NCBI GenBank assembly: GCA_900768875.1
Contig: CAAGEP010000014.1
Location: 1 to 56,655, forward strand
Reading direction: 5' to 3'
DNA length: 56,655 nucleotides
From: Alphaproteobacteria bacterium
GTDB lineage: Bacteria > Pseudomonadota > Alphaproteobacteria > CAAGCB01 > CAG-977
How positions within the stretch are numbered: position 1 is the stretch's first letter; each line of letters opens with the position of its first letter. Made by a program: the position numbers and the translations under genes. Below, in pieces: positions 33,561 to 41,880 of this stretch. The notes beneath the pieces are model-generated. The model searched no databases. It was not told where the DNA came from and saw nothing but the letters and a program-made list of their open reading frames with translations.

Positions 33561-34381
33561 CGGGTGAACAGCGGCGTATTTTCACGGTTTTCGGAAACAA
33601 TCCAACGCGCGGCGGAATACATAATCACCGCGACATACGTCCCCATGACGGCATCGCTGATAAAGCACGCGCCGGACAAAGGCAAAGCAAGCGTTACAAC
33701 TCCCGCCGCTGCGTAAAACGCCTTTTTAAATCGGGAACAGCACCACCCCGCCGCCAAAGCGACGGCCCACGCGCTTTGAACGCCGAAACTGGGAAACGAT
33801 GTTTCCGTCAGCCGGAACCGGAACGATGAAAAACCGTACAAATGCATGGTTTCCAAAAATTCGGGCGTATAGCGGCCGATCAGAATGTTGAAAAACACCG
33901 TAAACAGCGACGACAGTGATAAAGACAGCAAAACAAACAGCGTTTTTTTGGCTTTGTCCAAATTGCACTCAAACGCATCCGTCGTCAAAGACAGTCCCGC
34001 CGCGACCGTGTATCCCAGTCCGACAGCGATTAAAATCAAGAACCACCACCCCGACGGATTGACGGCGGCGATGTTCGACCACAGACTGTTTGCGTTTTTG
34101 GCCAAGCACGCTCTTGCAGCCGGCAAATCGAAAAAGGAAATCGACACCACGCAAAACAGACTGACATAGATGAAGCTCGCCGTCCGCGGCTGTTCTTTGG
34201 TGAACTTGACAATGAAATCGCGCGCCTTTTCCAGTTTCGGCCGCAAATTTTCGGGCTTCAATCCGTTTCTGATTGTTTCCGCGTATTCGCTTTGCCACAT
34301 CTGCCGCGCCATGCCGGCGGCGGCGCGGGCGAAGCGGGCGGTCTTGTTTTTGGCGATTGTCAGCAATTCTTTCGTATTCAT
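33557..34381 (-). CDS. PAP2-like integral membrane protein lacking catalytic histidines
   Basis: A 274-residue protein with a basic cytosolic N-terminus (residues 1-60) and about six membrane spans. The C-terminal half follows the order of type 2 phosphatidic acid phosphatases: LIGRYTPEF in place of the Lys...Arg-Pro motif, FPSFGVQSAWAVAL in place of PSGHA, and GACFISDAVMGTYVA in place of S-R-x5-H-x-x-S-D-V-x-x-G. The two catalytic histidines are replaced (Gly/Val and Cys), so hydrolase activity is doubtful. Similar inactive PAP2 folds serve as lipid-binding or scaffold proteins. The fold assignment is by motif order only. Confidence 0.6.
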   Translation of the reverse strand: MNTKELLTIAKNKTARFARAAAGMARQMWQSEYAETIRNGLKPENLRPKLEKARDFIVKFTKEQPRTASFIYVSLFCVVSISFFDLPAARACLAKNANSLWSNIAAVNPSGWWFLILIAVGLGYTVAAGLSLTTDAFECNLDKAKKTLFVLLSLSLSSLFTVFFNILIGRYTPEFLETMHLYGFSSFRFRLTETSFPSFGVQSAWAVALAAGWCCSRFKKAFYAAAGVVTLALPLSGACFISDAVMGTYVAVIMYSAARWIVSENRENTPLFTR

Positions 34382-34445
34382 GGTCTGCCCCTGTTTTATC
34401 GCGAATCACTATATCATACAAAGCGGCTTCAAGTAATTTAAAAAA

Positions 34446-34474
34446 TTGCACTTTACGCAAAAGAACTGTAAAAT
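34446..34474 (+). promoter_or_regulatory. Putative promoter of the small exported-protein cassette
   Basis: TTGCAC (34446-34451) and TAAAAT (34469-34474) with a 17-base spacer, 19 bases before the first cassette gene. Confidence 0.45.
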
Positions 34475-34493
34475 CTCCGCTAAGAGGCTTGAC

Positions 34494-34787
34494 ATGAAAA
34501 CGGTTGTGTTGATTTTATCCTGTTTGTTCCCCTTGGCGGCGAATGCTTTCGACCGCGACGAATATCCGTTGATTGATTTGCGGGCGCGCAGCATGCACGG
34601 CGGATTGGGAACGGTGTCCGCTCCGCCCGTCCCGCAAACAGCGGCAATACCGCAACAACAGCCGCCCGTCCCCCGTCCGCAATACCAAGCCCCCGCAGCT
34701 CCCCGTCCGGCCAAAGAAACCGCGACGGATTCCGATGATGTCAAAGAATATTTGAAAAACAATCCGCAGGCGTTGCCAGATGTTTAA
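34494..34787 (+). CDS. Small exported protein, cassette gene 1
   Basis: The ATG at 34494 (GAGG upstream) gives 97 residues: signal peptide MKTVVLILSCLFPLAANA, then a short mature protein DRDEYPLIDLRARSMHGG, a Pro/Gln-rich stretch, and a C-terminal DVKEYLKNNPQALPDV. The IDLRARSMHGG...SAPPVPQTAA part corresponds to IDVRALSYRGQ...AVPPRPKTAA in the next gene, so the two are divergent paralogues. No known family. The 3' end overlaps the next start by eight bases, so all four genes are likely one transcript. Confidence 0.65.
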   Translation: MKTVVLILSCLFPLAANAFDRDEYPLIDLRARSMHGGLGTVSAPPVPQTAAIPQQQPPVPRPQYQAPAAPRPAKETATDSDDVKEYLKNNPQALPDV

Positions 34788-35148
34788 AACCGTTTTGATT
34801 GCCGCATTGCTGTTTTGCCGTTGCGCCGAAGCTCAAATGATAGACGTGCGCGCGCTCAGCTATCGCGGCCAGCAGGCGTATCCGCAAGGGATTGCCGTCC
34901 CGCCGCGTCCGAAAACGGCCGCCCCCCTGCCCGCCCGAACGGAAAAGCATCAAACCGCCGCAGGGGAGAAATCCCTTGCAACGGACAGGGACAACACCGG
35001 AACCGTTCGGCAAAAAGGGCTGAAAATCTTTAAAGAAGAAGACGCAGACAAAATTTTGAAAATCGACGTTGACAATCCCGAATTTGACAAATTGCCCGAC
35101 AGCCGCAAAAAAAACATCCTTAACCGCATTTCTTACAAGGAAACCTGA
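34780..35148 (+). CDS. Small exported protein, cassette gene 2 (paralogue of gene 1)
   Basis: A 122-residue protein with signal peptide MFKTVLIAALLFCRCAEA, a mature N-terminus QMIDVRALSYRGQQAYPQG, a Pro/Ala-rich linker and a charged C-terminal part (FKEEDADKILKIDVDNPEF). A cysteine pair in the signal region (FCRC) might form a lipobox, but the spacing (no L-x-G/A-C) argues for an ordinary signal peptide. It overlaps gene 1 by eight bases and is one base from gene 3. No family recognised. Confidence 0.65.
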   Translation: MFKTVLIAALLFCRCAEAQMIDVRALSYRGQQAYPQGIAVPPRPKTAAPLPARTEKHQTAAGEKSLATDRDNTGTVRQKGLKIFKEEDADKILKIDVDNPEFDKLPDSRKKNILNRISYKET

Positions 35149-35149
35149 A

Positions 35150-35641
35150 ATGAAAACCGTTGCTTTGATTTTAACCATTCTGTTTGCCCCGTTGTCGGCG
35201 CACGCTTTGTGTACAGGCGGTTTCGACGGCACACTGGGAAAAGAAGTGCTGTGTTCCGAACTGGGGGCTTTGGGGGATTTGCGGTACGACCGCGACGCAA
35301 ACGGCACGGTCAAGCAAAAGCGGTCCGACGCGCAAATCAAAACGTATGTCGTTCAGTTTGTCAAAGACCGCTTTAAAAACCGCGGGCTCCGGCTGGACGA
35401 AGGAAACATCCGCATCAGCGAAGAAACGGTTGACTTCGATTTGTACAACTTAAACGGCGAAAAAGCGTACTCCTTTTCTTTGGACAAAGCATCCGGCGTT
35501 CCCGTAAACGAAAAAGCCACACAAGAATCCCGTAAATCCGTCAATGCCCGCCGCAGTGCCGAACGCTCCGCTTTGCTGAACGACATCAAACGGCTGAAAC
35601 AGCGGCTGTCGGACTTATCATCCAAAAAGGGGGAAAAATGA
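35150..35641 (+). CDS. Small exported protein, cassette gene 3
   Basis: The ATG at 35150 gives 163 residues: signal peptide MKTVALILTILFAPLSAHA, a mature part starting LCTGGFDGTLGKEVLCSEL with two cysteines likely in a disulfide, a middle NGEKAYSFSLDKASGVP, and a basic C-terminal coiled-coil-like helix (RRSAERSALLNDIKRLKQRL). A far upstream in-frame start exists but lacks a signal peptide. No known family. It is separated from gene 2 by one base and overlaps gene 4 by four (ATGA). Confidence 0.65.
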   Translation: MKTVALILTILFAPLSAHALCTGGFDGTLGKEVLCSELGALGDLRYDRDANGTVKQKRSDAQIKTYVVQFVKDRFKNRGLRLDEGNIRISEETVDFDLYNLNGEKAYSFSLDKASGVPVNEKATQESRKSVNARRSAERSALLNDIKRLKQRLSDLSSKKGEK

Positions 35642-35985
35642 AACACCTCGTCTTGGCCGCTTTTTTGCTGTTCATCGGCGGATGCGCCTGTTTTGACGCC
35701 ATCCCCGACGACAATCTGCCGCACACCGTTACGGCCGTCGATTCCGATTTGCTGATTTTAAAAACGGACGACATCCGCGTCGCCGATGTCAAAGAAAAGC
35801 GAATTGCCTACGAATACAACGACCGGAACATCAGGCTGTCGCAAATCGGCGACCATGCCAAACGGTTTTGCGAAGGCAAAGGTCGCGATACGATTTTGGT
35901 GGATATGCAGCTGACAAACCGTCACAACTTCCGCCGCGCGACTTTTGAGTGCCGCGACAAACCCGTTTTGATTCCGGCGTATTGA
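35638..35985 (+). CDS. Small predicted lipoprotein, cassette gene 4
   Basis: A 115-residue protein with signal MKHLVLAAFLLFIGGC (lipobox cysteine 16), then CFDAIPDDNLPHTV and a mature domain with RIAYEYNDRNIRLSQI, GDHAKRFCEGKGRD and RATFECRDKPV. Two later cysteines could pair. It closes the cassette and converges on the HAD gene. The AKRFC...FEC pattern is like that of other small alphaproteobacterial lipoproteins of unknown function. Confidence 0.65.
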   Translation: MKHLVLAAFLLFIGGCACFDAIPDDNLPHTVTAVDSDLLILKTDDIRVADVKEKRIAYEYNDRNIRLSQIGDHAKRFCEGKGRDTILVDMQLTNRHNFRRATFECRDKPVLIPAY

Positions 35986-35988
35986 TTG

Positions 35989-36867
35989 TTACCACACGAA
36001 AGCGGGCAAAACGGCGCGCACCGTGCAGTCATGCCGATCCAACAGCATTTTGACGCGTTCGGCGTCGGGTTGTTGTCCGCGGCTGATGCCCAAATCTTTG
36101 GCATGAATGCCGCCCGCAACAAACAAAGCGTCCAGTCCTGCCGCATTTGCGCCGCACATATCCGCCGTCAAAGAATCCCCGACAACGGCAACGCGGGATT
36201 TGTCCGAAACGTCGAATCCCGATACGCAGTATTCAAAAACGGCCGCTTCGGGTTTTCCGTGCCAGAACACGGTTCCGCCCATGCCTTGGTATTGGGCGGC
36301 AATCGCCCCCGCCGCCAAATGAGGAACCCCGTCTTTTAAAACAAAAGAATCGGGACATGCGCAAATCATCGGCAGACGACGCGACAGGCACGCCTTGAAA
36401 AACGGTTCGTATTTAGACAGTGTGTCCTGCGTTCCGAACGTTCCCGTCAGCAAAATAAAGTCGGCTTCGTCAATATTTTGAACGACGACATATCCCAAAT
36501 CGGCAAACGACTGCCAATATTTTTCGGGTCCCAAATGGAAACACCGCCGACCCAAATTATTGAAAAACGGATCGACGCGGTTTTTCAATTCGTGGTAAAT
36601 GATTTCCCCCGACGTCAAAATGCCGCGGTACTGGTAACGTTTCACCCCCATCCGCTCCAATTTTTTGGCGGTCTGAGCCGAACGCGTTGCCGTATTGGAC
36701 AGGAATATCACCTGTTTTCCCGCATCGCTGAGTTGCGACAGCGCGTTAAACACGCCGACGCACAGGCGTTGTTCTTCGTAAATCACGCCCCACAAATCAA
36801 CGATAAAAGCGTCATACATCGACGCGATATTGCGCAGTCCCGCAACATAAGGCACTTTGTTTGTCAA
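35989..36867 (-). CDS. HAD-superfamily hydrolase, class IIA (TIGR01459-like)
   Basis: A 292-residue HAD protein typical of Alphaproteobacteria. Motif I is FIVDLWGVIY, where the second Asp of DxD is replaced by Trp-Gly as is usual in this subfamily; motif II is FLSNTATRS; the cap is the large C2 type; motif III/IV is in HGKPEAAVFEY and VAVVGDSLTADMCGANAAG. Relatives are annotated as sugar phosphatases or NagD-like, and the substrate is unknown. The altered motif I suggests a changed or lost phosphatase function, but this is a family trait. Confidence 0.85.
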   Translation of the reverse strand: MTNKVPYVAGLRNIASMYDAFIVDLWGVIYEEQRLCVGVFNALSQLSDAGKQVIFLSNTATRSAQTAKKLERMGVKRYQYRGILTSGEIIYHELKNRVDPFFNNLGRRCFHLGPEKYWQSFADLGYVVVQNIDEADFILLTGTFGTQDTLSKYEPFFKACLSRRLPMICACPDSFVLKDGVPHLAAGAIAAQYQGMGGTVFWHGKPEAAVFEYCVSGFDVSDKSRVAVVGDSLTADMCGANAAGLDALFVAGGIHAKDLGISRGQQPDAERVKMLLDRHDCTVRAVLPAFVW

Positions 36868-36915
36868 AGGAACATCCCCTTTGTTAATAAACAGTTTACC
36901 TCTTATATCACGCTT

Positions 36916-37674
36916 TTACCGACGTTCGCAAGGAATGTCTTTCAGCCGTTTAAAGCTTTTTAGCGTTGATTGCAGGACATAGGTGCCGAAATCCTGCCGA
37001 ATGTCGTCCGCCACACCGTTGTCGTAGTAGCGCGCCGAGCTTTCATACAACGGCGTACCGTCGGCGTTTCTCCCTTTCTGCACGGGATAAAAAGCAAAAT
37101 CAAAGCGCCGGCTTTTCGTTTTAGCATCGCGTTCGGAAACAACGGCGTTCATTGCCATCAGCGCGTCCGCGCGCGTTCCGTCAAACACATACGACGTAAA
37201 GCTTTTTTGCCCTTTTTGCGCGGCATCCAGCCAAGCGACTGTTTGTTCCAAAGGAAATTTGACCGTTTTCGGGAAATCGGCCTCCACAGCAACGGGATAA
37301 TCGACAAACAGCCGTTTTTTGCCGTTTTCGCACAGCGCGCGGCCGGACAGTTCTTTTCTGTCGCGTCCGTTTTCGCGCACATAAACGGTAAAATCAAAGC
37401 GGCATCCGTCAAGGCTTTCAACCGTTGTTTGCTTCCAATGCGTTGTTTCGACTCCTGCCAGTTCACGGCTGACATCCAAAGAAAACACCGTTTCCGTTTC
37501 CCACAGAGCACACTTTTTTTGAGCCTTGTAATGCATTGTGCCGTTTGCGCCGACCACACTGTCCGCGCCCCCCGCCGTTGACGCCAGCCCGATTGAATAA
37601 ACGGCTTCATGCGATATGGGCGCGGCAAACGCCGTTTCGGTCATCAACAGCAACGCAAGCAAAATTTTCGTCAT
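36916..37674 (-). CDS. eipB: EipB-like periplasmic envelope-integrity protein (DUF1849)
   Basis: A 252-residue periplasmic beta-spiral protein. After a signal peptide (MTKILLALLLMTETAFA) it shows HEAVYSIGLAS, GTMHYKAQKKCALWETE, DGCRFDFTVYV, VDYPVAVEADFPKTVKFPLE, YVFDGTRADALM, ARYYDNGVADDIRQDFGTYV and a final LKSFKRLKDIPC, as in the EipB/DUF1849 family, which maintains the envelope in Brucella. The family disulfide uses a C-terminal cysteine, present here. The ATG at 37674 has no clear ribosome site; longer in-frame forms would mask the signal peptide. Confidence 0.82.
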   Translation of the reverse strand: MTKILLALLLMTETAFAAPISHEAVYSIGLASTAGGADSVVGANGTMHYKAQKKCALWETETVFSLDVSRELAGVETTHWKQTTVESLDGCRFDFTVYVRENGRDRKELSGRALCENGKKRLFVDYPVAVEADFPKTVKFPLEQTVAWLDAAQKGQKSFTSYVFDGTRADALMAMNAVVSERDAKTKSRRFDFAFYPVQKGRNADGTPLYESSARYYDNGVADDIRQDFGTYVLQSTLKSFKRLKDIPCERR

Positions 37675-37723
37675 CGGGCAACTTTTGCAAAACAGTTCAA
37701 TCGAAAAAGGCAGGATAAGCCGT

Positions 37724-38119
37724 TTATCGTCTGTTTTCAAGCGTTTCTTGCCCGTTTATTCCTGTTTTGCACGCCCGTTTCACCAAATCCGCGTCGGCGT
37801 TTTCAATCGCTTTGCCGTTCAAAAACACGCGTCCGTCTTTGACTTCGACTGTCGCAACGGGAATTTTTCCGTAATGCAGTTCCGATTCGTAAAAGCCGTA
37901 ATTTTGTATCAAATCGACGTGTACGGGCAACGAAAAATCCGTCGGCGCAAGAATCCGATACCCGCCGTCCAAATCGGCGGGCGCAACCGTTTTGCCCGTC
38001 GTCGAAACACCCGCGACATAGTCCGCCAGCTTTGCACAGTCGGAGGGGGAAACCGCCACCGTTTCGGCGCACAGCGGCTTTGCCGACAACAGCAACAAAG
38101 CGGCGGCAAAACGTTTCAT
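37724..38119 (-). CDS. Small exported protein coupled to rnj
   Basis: A 131-residue protein starting MKRFAAALLLLSAKPLCAE (signal peptide, cut near residue 18), with a mature domain PSDCAKLADYVAGVSTTGK, GYRILAPTDFSLPVHVDLI, HYGKIPVATVEVKDGRVFLN and a C-terminal RACKTGINGQ. Two cysteines could form a disulfide. The segment VATVEVKDGRVFLNGKAI looks like a periplasmic beta domain. The ATG shares its A with the rnj stop (TGATG), so it is translated with RNase J. No known family; it precedes eipB by 49 bases and may belong to the same envelope function. Confidence 0.7.
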   Translation of the reverse strand: MKRFAAALLLLSAKPLCAETVAVSPSDCAKLADYVAGVSTTGKTVAPADLDGGYRILAPTDFSLPVHVDLIQNYGFYESELHYGKIPVATVEVKDGRVFLNGKAIENADADLVKRACKTGINGQETLENRR

Positions 38120-39792
38120 CACACGCGAACCAGATGCACGTCAACCATCGGACGGCGGCCGCACGATTCCATTACGACTTTGCGTACGCAGGATTTCACC
38201 GTGTCGATGACCGTTTTATCGTCCGCGCGGGCTTCGGGCGGCATTTTCTCCAGCGCCGCCTTTATCGCCGCGTCCATCTGCGCGAATTCGGGGCTGTCCT
38301 GCTCCATCAGTCCGACCGCCGAAAACTGCGCCTGTCCCGACACCGTTCCGCTTTTATCCAAAACGACCGTGGCAACGACGCTTCCGTCCTCTATCATCCG
38401 ACGGCGCTGACGCAACACACCCGAATTGACGGGAATGATTTTTTTACCGTCAATCGCCATTACGCCCGTTTTCACTTCGCCTATCACTTCGGCGGGTTCG
38501 GGAGCAAGACGCAGCACATCGCCGTCTTTAATCAAGCAAACCTGCTTGACGCCGCATTCTTTCGCCAAATCGGCATGTTCAAACAAATGCGCGGTTTCGC
38601 CGTGAACGGGAACGGCGATTTCGGGCTGAATGAAAGAATAAAGCTTTTTCATATCCTTTTTGCCCGAATGACCCGAAACGTGAACCAAAGCATCCTTGGT
38701 CGTCACCAGCTGAGCCCCGCGCGCCAGCAAACGGTTTTGCAAGTTTGCAATCGCCTGTTCGTTGCCCGGAATGACGCGCGACGAAAACACGACCACATCG
38801 TCTTTGTTCAATCGCACCGATCCGACGCCGTACGACAAGTTGTTCATCGCCGAACGCGGTTCGCCCTGACAGCCCGTACAGACATAAACGACTTCGGACG
38901 GATGATAAGTCGACGCTTCCTCGTCCGTCAAAAACACGTTGATTCCGCGGAAATAGCCCGCCGCCCTGCCCGCGCCTTCGACGCGCCACAGCGACCGCCC
39001 CATCAGACAGACTTCACGTCCGTTTTTCGCCGCGGCATAAGCAATGCTTTCCAGCCGCCCGACATTCGACGCAAAGCACGTCACGACCAGCCCGCGCCCT
39101 TTGGCTTTGGCGAACACGTCCACCAAAGAATCGCGCACTTCGGCTTCGGCAGGCACGTCTTCTTCGACAAACACGTTGGTCGAATCGCCGACCAGCGCCA
39201 AAACGTGTTCTTTCTTCAATTCTTTCAAAGCCTTGTAATCGGGGGCTTTGCCGACAATCGGGTCTTCGTCGAAACGCCAGTCGCCCGTGTGGAAAACGGA
39301 ACCGTACGGCGTTTTAATCAAAAGCGACGTCGCTTCGGGAATCGAATGGTTTATCGGAACAAGCTCGACTTCAAAGGGTTTCAAGTCGATATAGTCGCCT
39401 TCGTTGACGATTTCGACGGGAGCGCGCCCCAGCAAACCCGCTTCATCCAGTCTTGTTTCCAGCATTTCCGCCGCAAAAGGCGTCGCGTAAATCGGACATT
39501 TCAAGTCGCGCCACAGCAATCCGACCGCGCCGATGTGGTCTTCGTGCGCGTGGGTGATAATCAGCGCCTTGATTTTCGGCGCAATCGAAGCGGCAAACGA
39601 CGCGTCGGGAATCAGCATGTCCACCCCCGGCAACCTGTCGCCCGCGAATCCGACGCCGCAATCGACGGCAATCCATTTGTCGTCGCACGCGTACAATCCG
39701 AAGTTCATGCCGATTTCGCCGACTCCGCCCAGCGGGACGAAAAACAATCCCTGCTTCGGAACGTCGATATATTGAGGAGCTTCCGTTTCCAT
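38119..39792 (-). CDS. rnj: Ribonuclease J
   Basis: RNase J is a 5'-3' exo- and endoribonuclease for rRNA maturation and mRNA decay. The 557-residue protein has the metallo-beta-lactamase motifs THAHEDHIG, INHSIPEA, HTGDWRFD, and beta-CASP motifs GDSTNVF, HVSGHSGKKDM and VPVHGET, then the C-terminal dimer domain. The ATG at 39792 is chosen because METEAPQYIDVPKQGLFFV fits the family; the upstream frame overlaps birA. It is located after birA and the nuo cluster, as in many Alphaproteobacteria. Confidence 0.95.
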   Translation of the reverse strand: METEAPQYIDVPKQGLFFVPLGGVGEIGMNFGLYACDDKWIAVDCGVGFAGDRLPGVDMLIPDASFAASIAPKIKALIITHAHEDHIGAVGLLWRDLKCPIYATPFAAEMLETRLDEAGLLGRAPVEIVNEGDYIDLKPFEVELVPINHSIPEATSLLIKTPYGSVFHTGDWRFDEDPIVGKAPDYKALKELKKEHVLALVGDSTNVFVEEDVPAEAEVRDSLVDVFAKAKGRGLVVTCFASNVGRLESIAYAAAKNGREVCLMGRSLWRVEGAGRAAGYFRGINVFLTDEEASTYHPSEVVYVCTGCQGEPRSAMNNLSYGVGSVRLNKDDVVVFSSRVIPGNEQAIANLQNRLLARGAQLVTTKDALVHVSGHSGKKDMKKLYSFIQPEIAVPVHGETAHLFEHADLAKECGVKQVCLIKDGDVLRLAPEPAEVIGEVKTGVMAIDGKKIIPVNSGVLRQRRRMIEDGSVVATVVLDKSGTVSGQAQFSAVGLMEQDSPEFAQMDAAIKAALEKMPPEARADDKTVIDTVKSCVRKVVMESCGRRPMVDVHLVRV

Positions 39793-39796
39793 AATC

Positions 39797-40489
39797 TTAC
39801 TTCTTTCCCTGTTCGCCGAAAAACACGTCGCCGGCGGTGATTTTGACAATTTGTTGTCCGCACTTTAACAGCAACACGCCGTTCTTATCAAGCCCGTAAA
39901 AAGTTCCCTGCAATTTCCCCGTCGGCAAATTGACCGTTATCGGCTGCCCCAAGCCGTAAGCGCGGCGTTGCCATTCCTCCAAAACCGTTGAAAAGGGCTG
40001 CTTTTCCAACGCTTCAAAGCGTTCAATCAGGCGGTTCAGCACCTCTTGCAGCGTAGAGGTCACACCTTCGCTTGCCAACGAAGTCACGGGATACATCAGG
40101 CTTTTTGCGTCAACGGGCAGCAAGTTGACGCCGATTCCCGCAATCAGCCTGCTTTTTCCGTCGGTTTCCAACAAAATGCCCGATACTTTTTTGCCGTCAA
40201 TCAGCAAATCGTTCGGCCATTTGCACAGCGGTTTCAATCCGAAGCTTTCCAATGTTTGCGCCAACGCAACCGCGGACAGGAAGCTGTAATTCCCCGCTGC
40301 CGCCAGACCGTCCAACCGGATACAAAACGAAACGTACAAATTGCCTGCGGGGCTTATCCATTTGCGCCCCAGCCGCCCGTGTCCGCCCGTCTGCGTTTTC
40401 GCGCAAACGGCGATATGATCGGCGTTTTCGGGCAAAGCTTTGGCGTCTTCGTTCGTGCTTTGAGTCGATTCTTTAAAAATAATTTCCAT
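39797..40489 (-). CDS. birA: Biotin-protein ligase (short, non-repressor type)
   Basis: BirA attaches biotin to acetyl-CoA carboxylase carrier protein via biotinyl-AMP. The 230-residue protein has the catalytic ESTQSTNEDAK, TQTGGHGRLGRKW with the GRGRxGRxW signature, CKWPNDLLIDGKKVSGIL, and IAGIGVNL. There is no N-terminal DNA-binding domain, so it is the monofunctional type. The ATG follows the nuoN stop by one base (TGAAATG) and rnj starts four bases after its own stop. Confidence 0.93.
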   Translation of the reverse strand: MEIIFKESTQSTNEDAKALPENADHIAVCAKTQTGGHGRLGRKWISPAGNLYVSFCIRLDGLAAAGNYSFLSAVALAQTLESFGLKPLCKWPNDLLIDGKKVSGILLETDGKSRLIAGIGVNLLPVDAKSLMYPVTSLASEGVTSTLQEVLNRLIERFEALEKQPFSTVLEEWQRRAYGLGQPITVNLPTGKLQGTFYGLDKNGVLLLKCGQQIVKITAGDVFFGEQGKK

Positions 40490-40490
40490 T

Positions 40491-41876
40491 TCACCACACC
40501 GTTTGTTCAATCAAATGTCCCACACCGCCCAAAAAGAACGGTAAAAACACGGATATCGCCGCGCTTGACACAATGGCGATCTTCATCGGTTCGGGCGCGG
40601 GGCTCAGTTCATCGGACGGATCAAAGAAATACATCTGCCGCACGATTTTCAAAAACACGTACGCAGGCAGGATATTACCGATTGCCAACAGCACGACGAC
40701 AACCGCCGCCCCGCTTTCAAACCCCGCTTTCCACACCGCGAAATACGCCCAAAATCCCGCCAAAGGCGGTAGTCCCAGCAGTCCCAAAAATACCAAAGAA
40801 TACAGCGCGCCGCGTTCGGCGTTTGCGCGTCCCTGCCCTTTCAAGACTTTCAATTCTTCGCTTAAATCCCCGCCGACGCGCAAGGACAGCATCACCGCAA
40901 ACAGCCCCGTCAACAACACGGTGTTGATGCCGATGAACAGGACAAACGCCGCAAAACCGCCCAAAGCCGCCGCCGCAACCGCGACACCGTTCGTCATCAC
41001 GACGGCGTAAGCGGCAAACCGTTTGATATTTGTCTGCACCAACAATCCCAAAGCCCCGCCGTACACAGACAAAACGGCGGCGGCTTCCAACACGGGTTTC
41101 CAATAAAAGCCCATATCGCCGAACGGCACGACAACCACGCGGGCAAACGCGGACAGCACACCCAGCCGAACGGTCGTTCCGTAAAAAGCGGTAACAGGAG
41201 CGGGCGCGCCTTCGTACACGTCGGGCAGCCCCAAATGGAAAGGCGGCACCCCCGCTTTGATGAAAAATCCTGCCGTCACAAACGATACGCCGACCGTCAG
41301 CGCGGACATCGCCGTCGTTTTGTCCGCCGACGCGATTTCGGCAAAATCAACCGTTCCCAAACAAACATAAATCACGGACACACCGAACAGCAGCAGCCCC
41401 GAAGCGGTCAAAGCCGTCATAACGGCTTTGACGCCCGCTTCCGTCGACCTTTCACCGTGACGTTTGTAGGCGGTCAAAAACGTCAGCGGCGTCTGCATTG
41501 CTTCCAATCCCAAAAACAGCGTCAGAAAGCTGTTTGCAGAAACGGCAATCATTGCCCCCGCAACCGAAAAAGCCAGCAAAGCCGCGTACTCACCGCGCGA
41601 AAAACGTTTATATGCCAACCAATCCGCGCCGAACATAACGGAAAACGCCGCGGAAACCAGCAGCATCGATTTGATTGTCACGGAAAACGCATCCGAAACC
41701 AGCAGGCCGTCTTGAAAGGTCAGCCTCTGCCCTTTCAGCGATAAAACGGCGACGACGGCCAAAATAAAGCCTGTCAAAACAATCCTTGCCGCTTTGCGGG
41801 GGGATGTTTGCGACAGTACCGCGGCCACAGCCGCCGCCAAAACAATCAATTCGGGAAGTATCGGTTTGATAAACAT
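40491..41876 (-). CDS. nuoN: Complex I subunit NuoN, antiporter-like, with altered helix-12 lysine
   Basis: A 461-residue polytopic protein of the Mrp-antiporter family, at the membrane arm of complex I. The conserved Glu is present (FLGLEAMQ, Glu125), as is the first channel Lys (FFIKAGVPPFHLGLPDVYEG, Lys207, with the His after PF). The second Lys (E. coli K247) is Arg237. The terminal helix-12 Lys (E. coli K395, in GFIGKFYV) is Tyr378 (GFWAYFAV). The loss of the last channel Lys argues against a normal proton path in this subunit. Confidence 0.9.
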   Translation of the reverse strand: MFIKPILPELIVLAAAVAAVLSQTSPRKAARIVLTGFILAVVAVLSLKGQRLTFQDGLLVSDAFSVTIKSMLLVSAAFSVMFGADWLAYKRFSRGEYAALLAFSVAGAMIAVSANSFLTLFLGLEAMQTPLTFLTAYKRHGERSTEAGVKAVMTALTASGLLLFGVSVIYVCLGTVDFAEIASADKTTAMSALTVGVSFVTAGFFIKAGVPPFHLGLPDVYEGAPAPVTAFYGTTVRLGVLSAFARVVVVPFGDMGFYWKPVLEAAAVLSVYGGALGLLVQTNIKRFAAYAVVMTNGVAVAAAALGGFAAFVLFIGINTVLLTGLFAVMLSLRVGGDLSEELKVLKGQGRANAERGALYSLVFLGLLGLPPLAGFWAYFAVWKAGFESGAAVVVVLLAIGNILPAYVFLKIVRQMYFFDPSDELSPAPEPMKIAIVSSAAISVFLPFFLGGVGHLIEQTVW

Positions 41877-41880
41877 GGCT

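Noticed and set aside
35989..36867. HAD protein as a broken phosphatase
   Set aside because: The DLWG motif I is a normal trait of this subfamily, so it is not evidence of decay in this genome.
38032..39840. 602-residue open frame on the plus strand
   Set aside because: Antisense of rnj, with no ribosome site or motifs.
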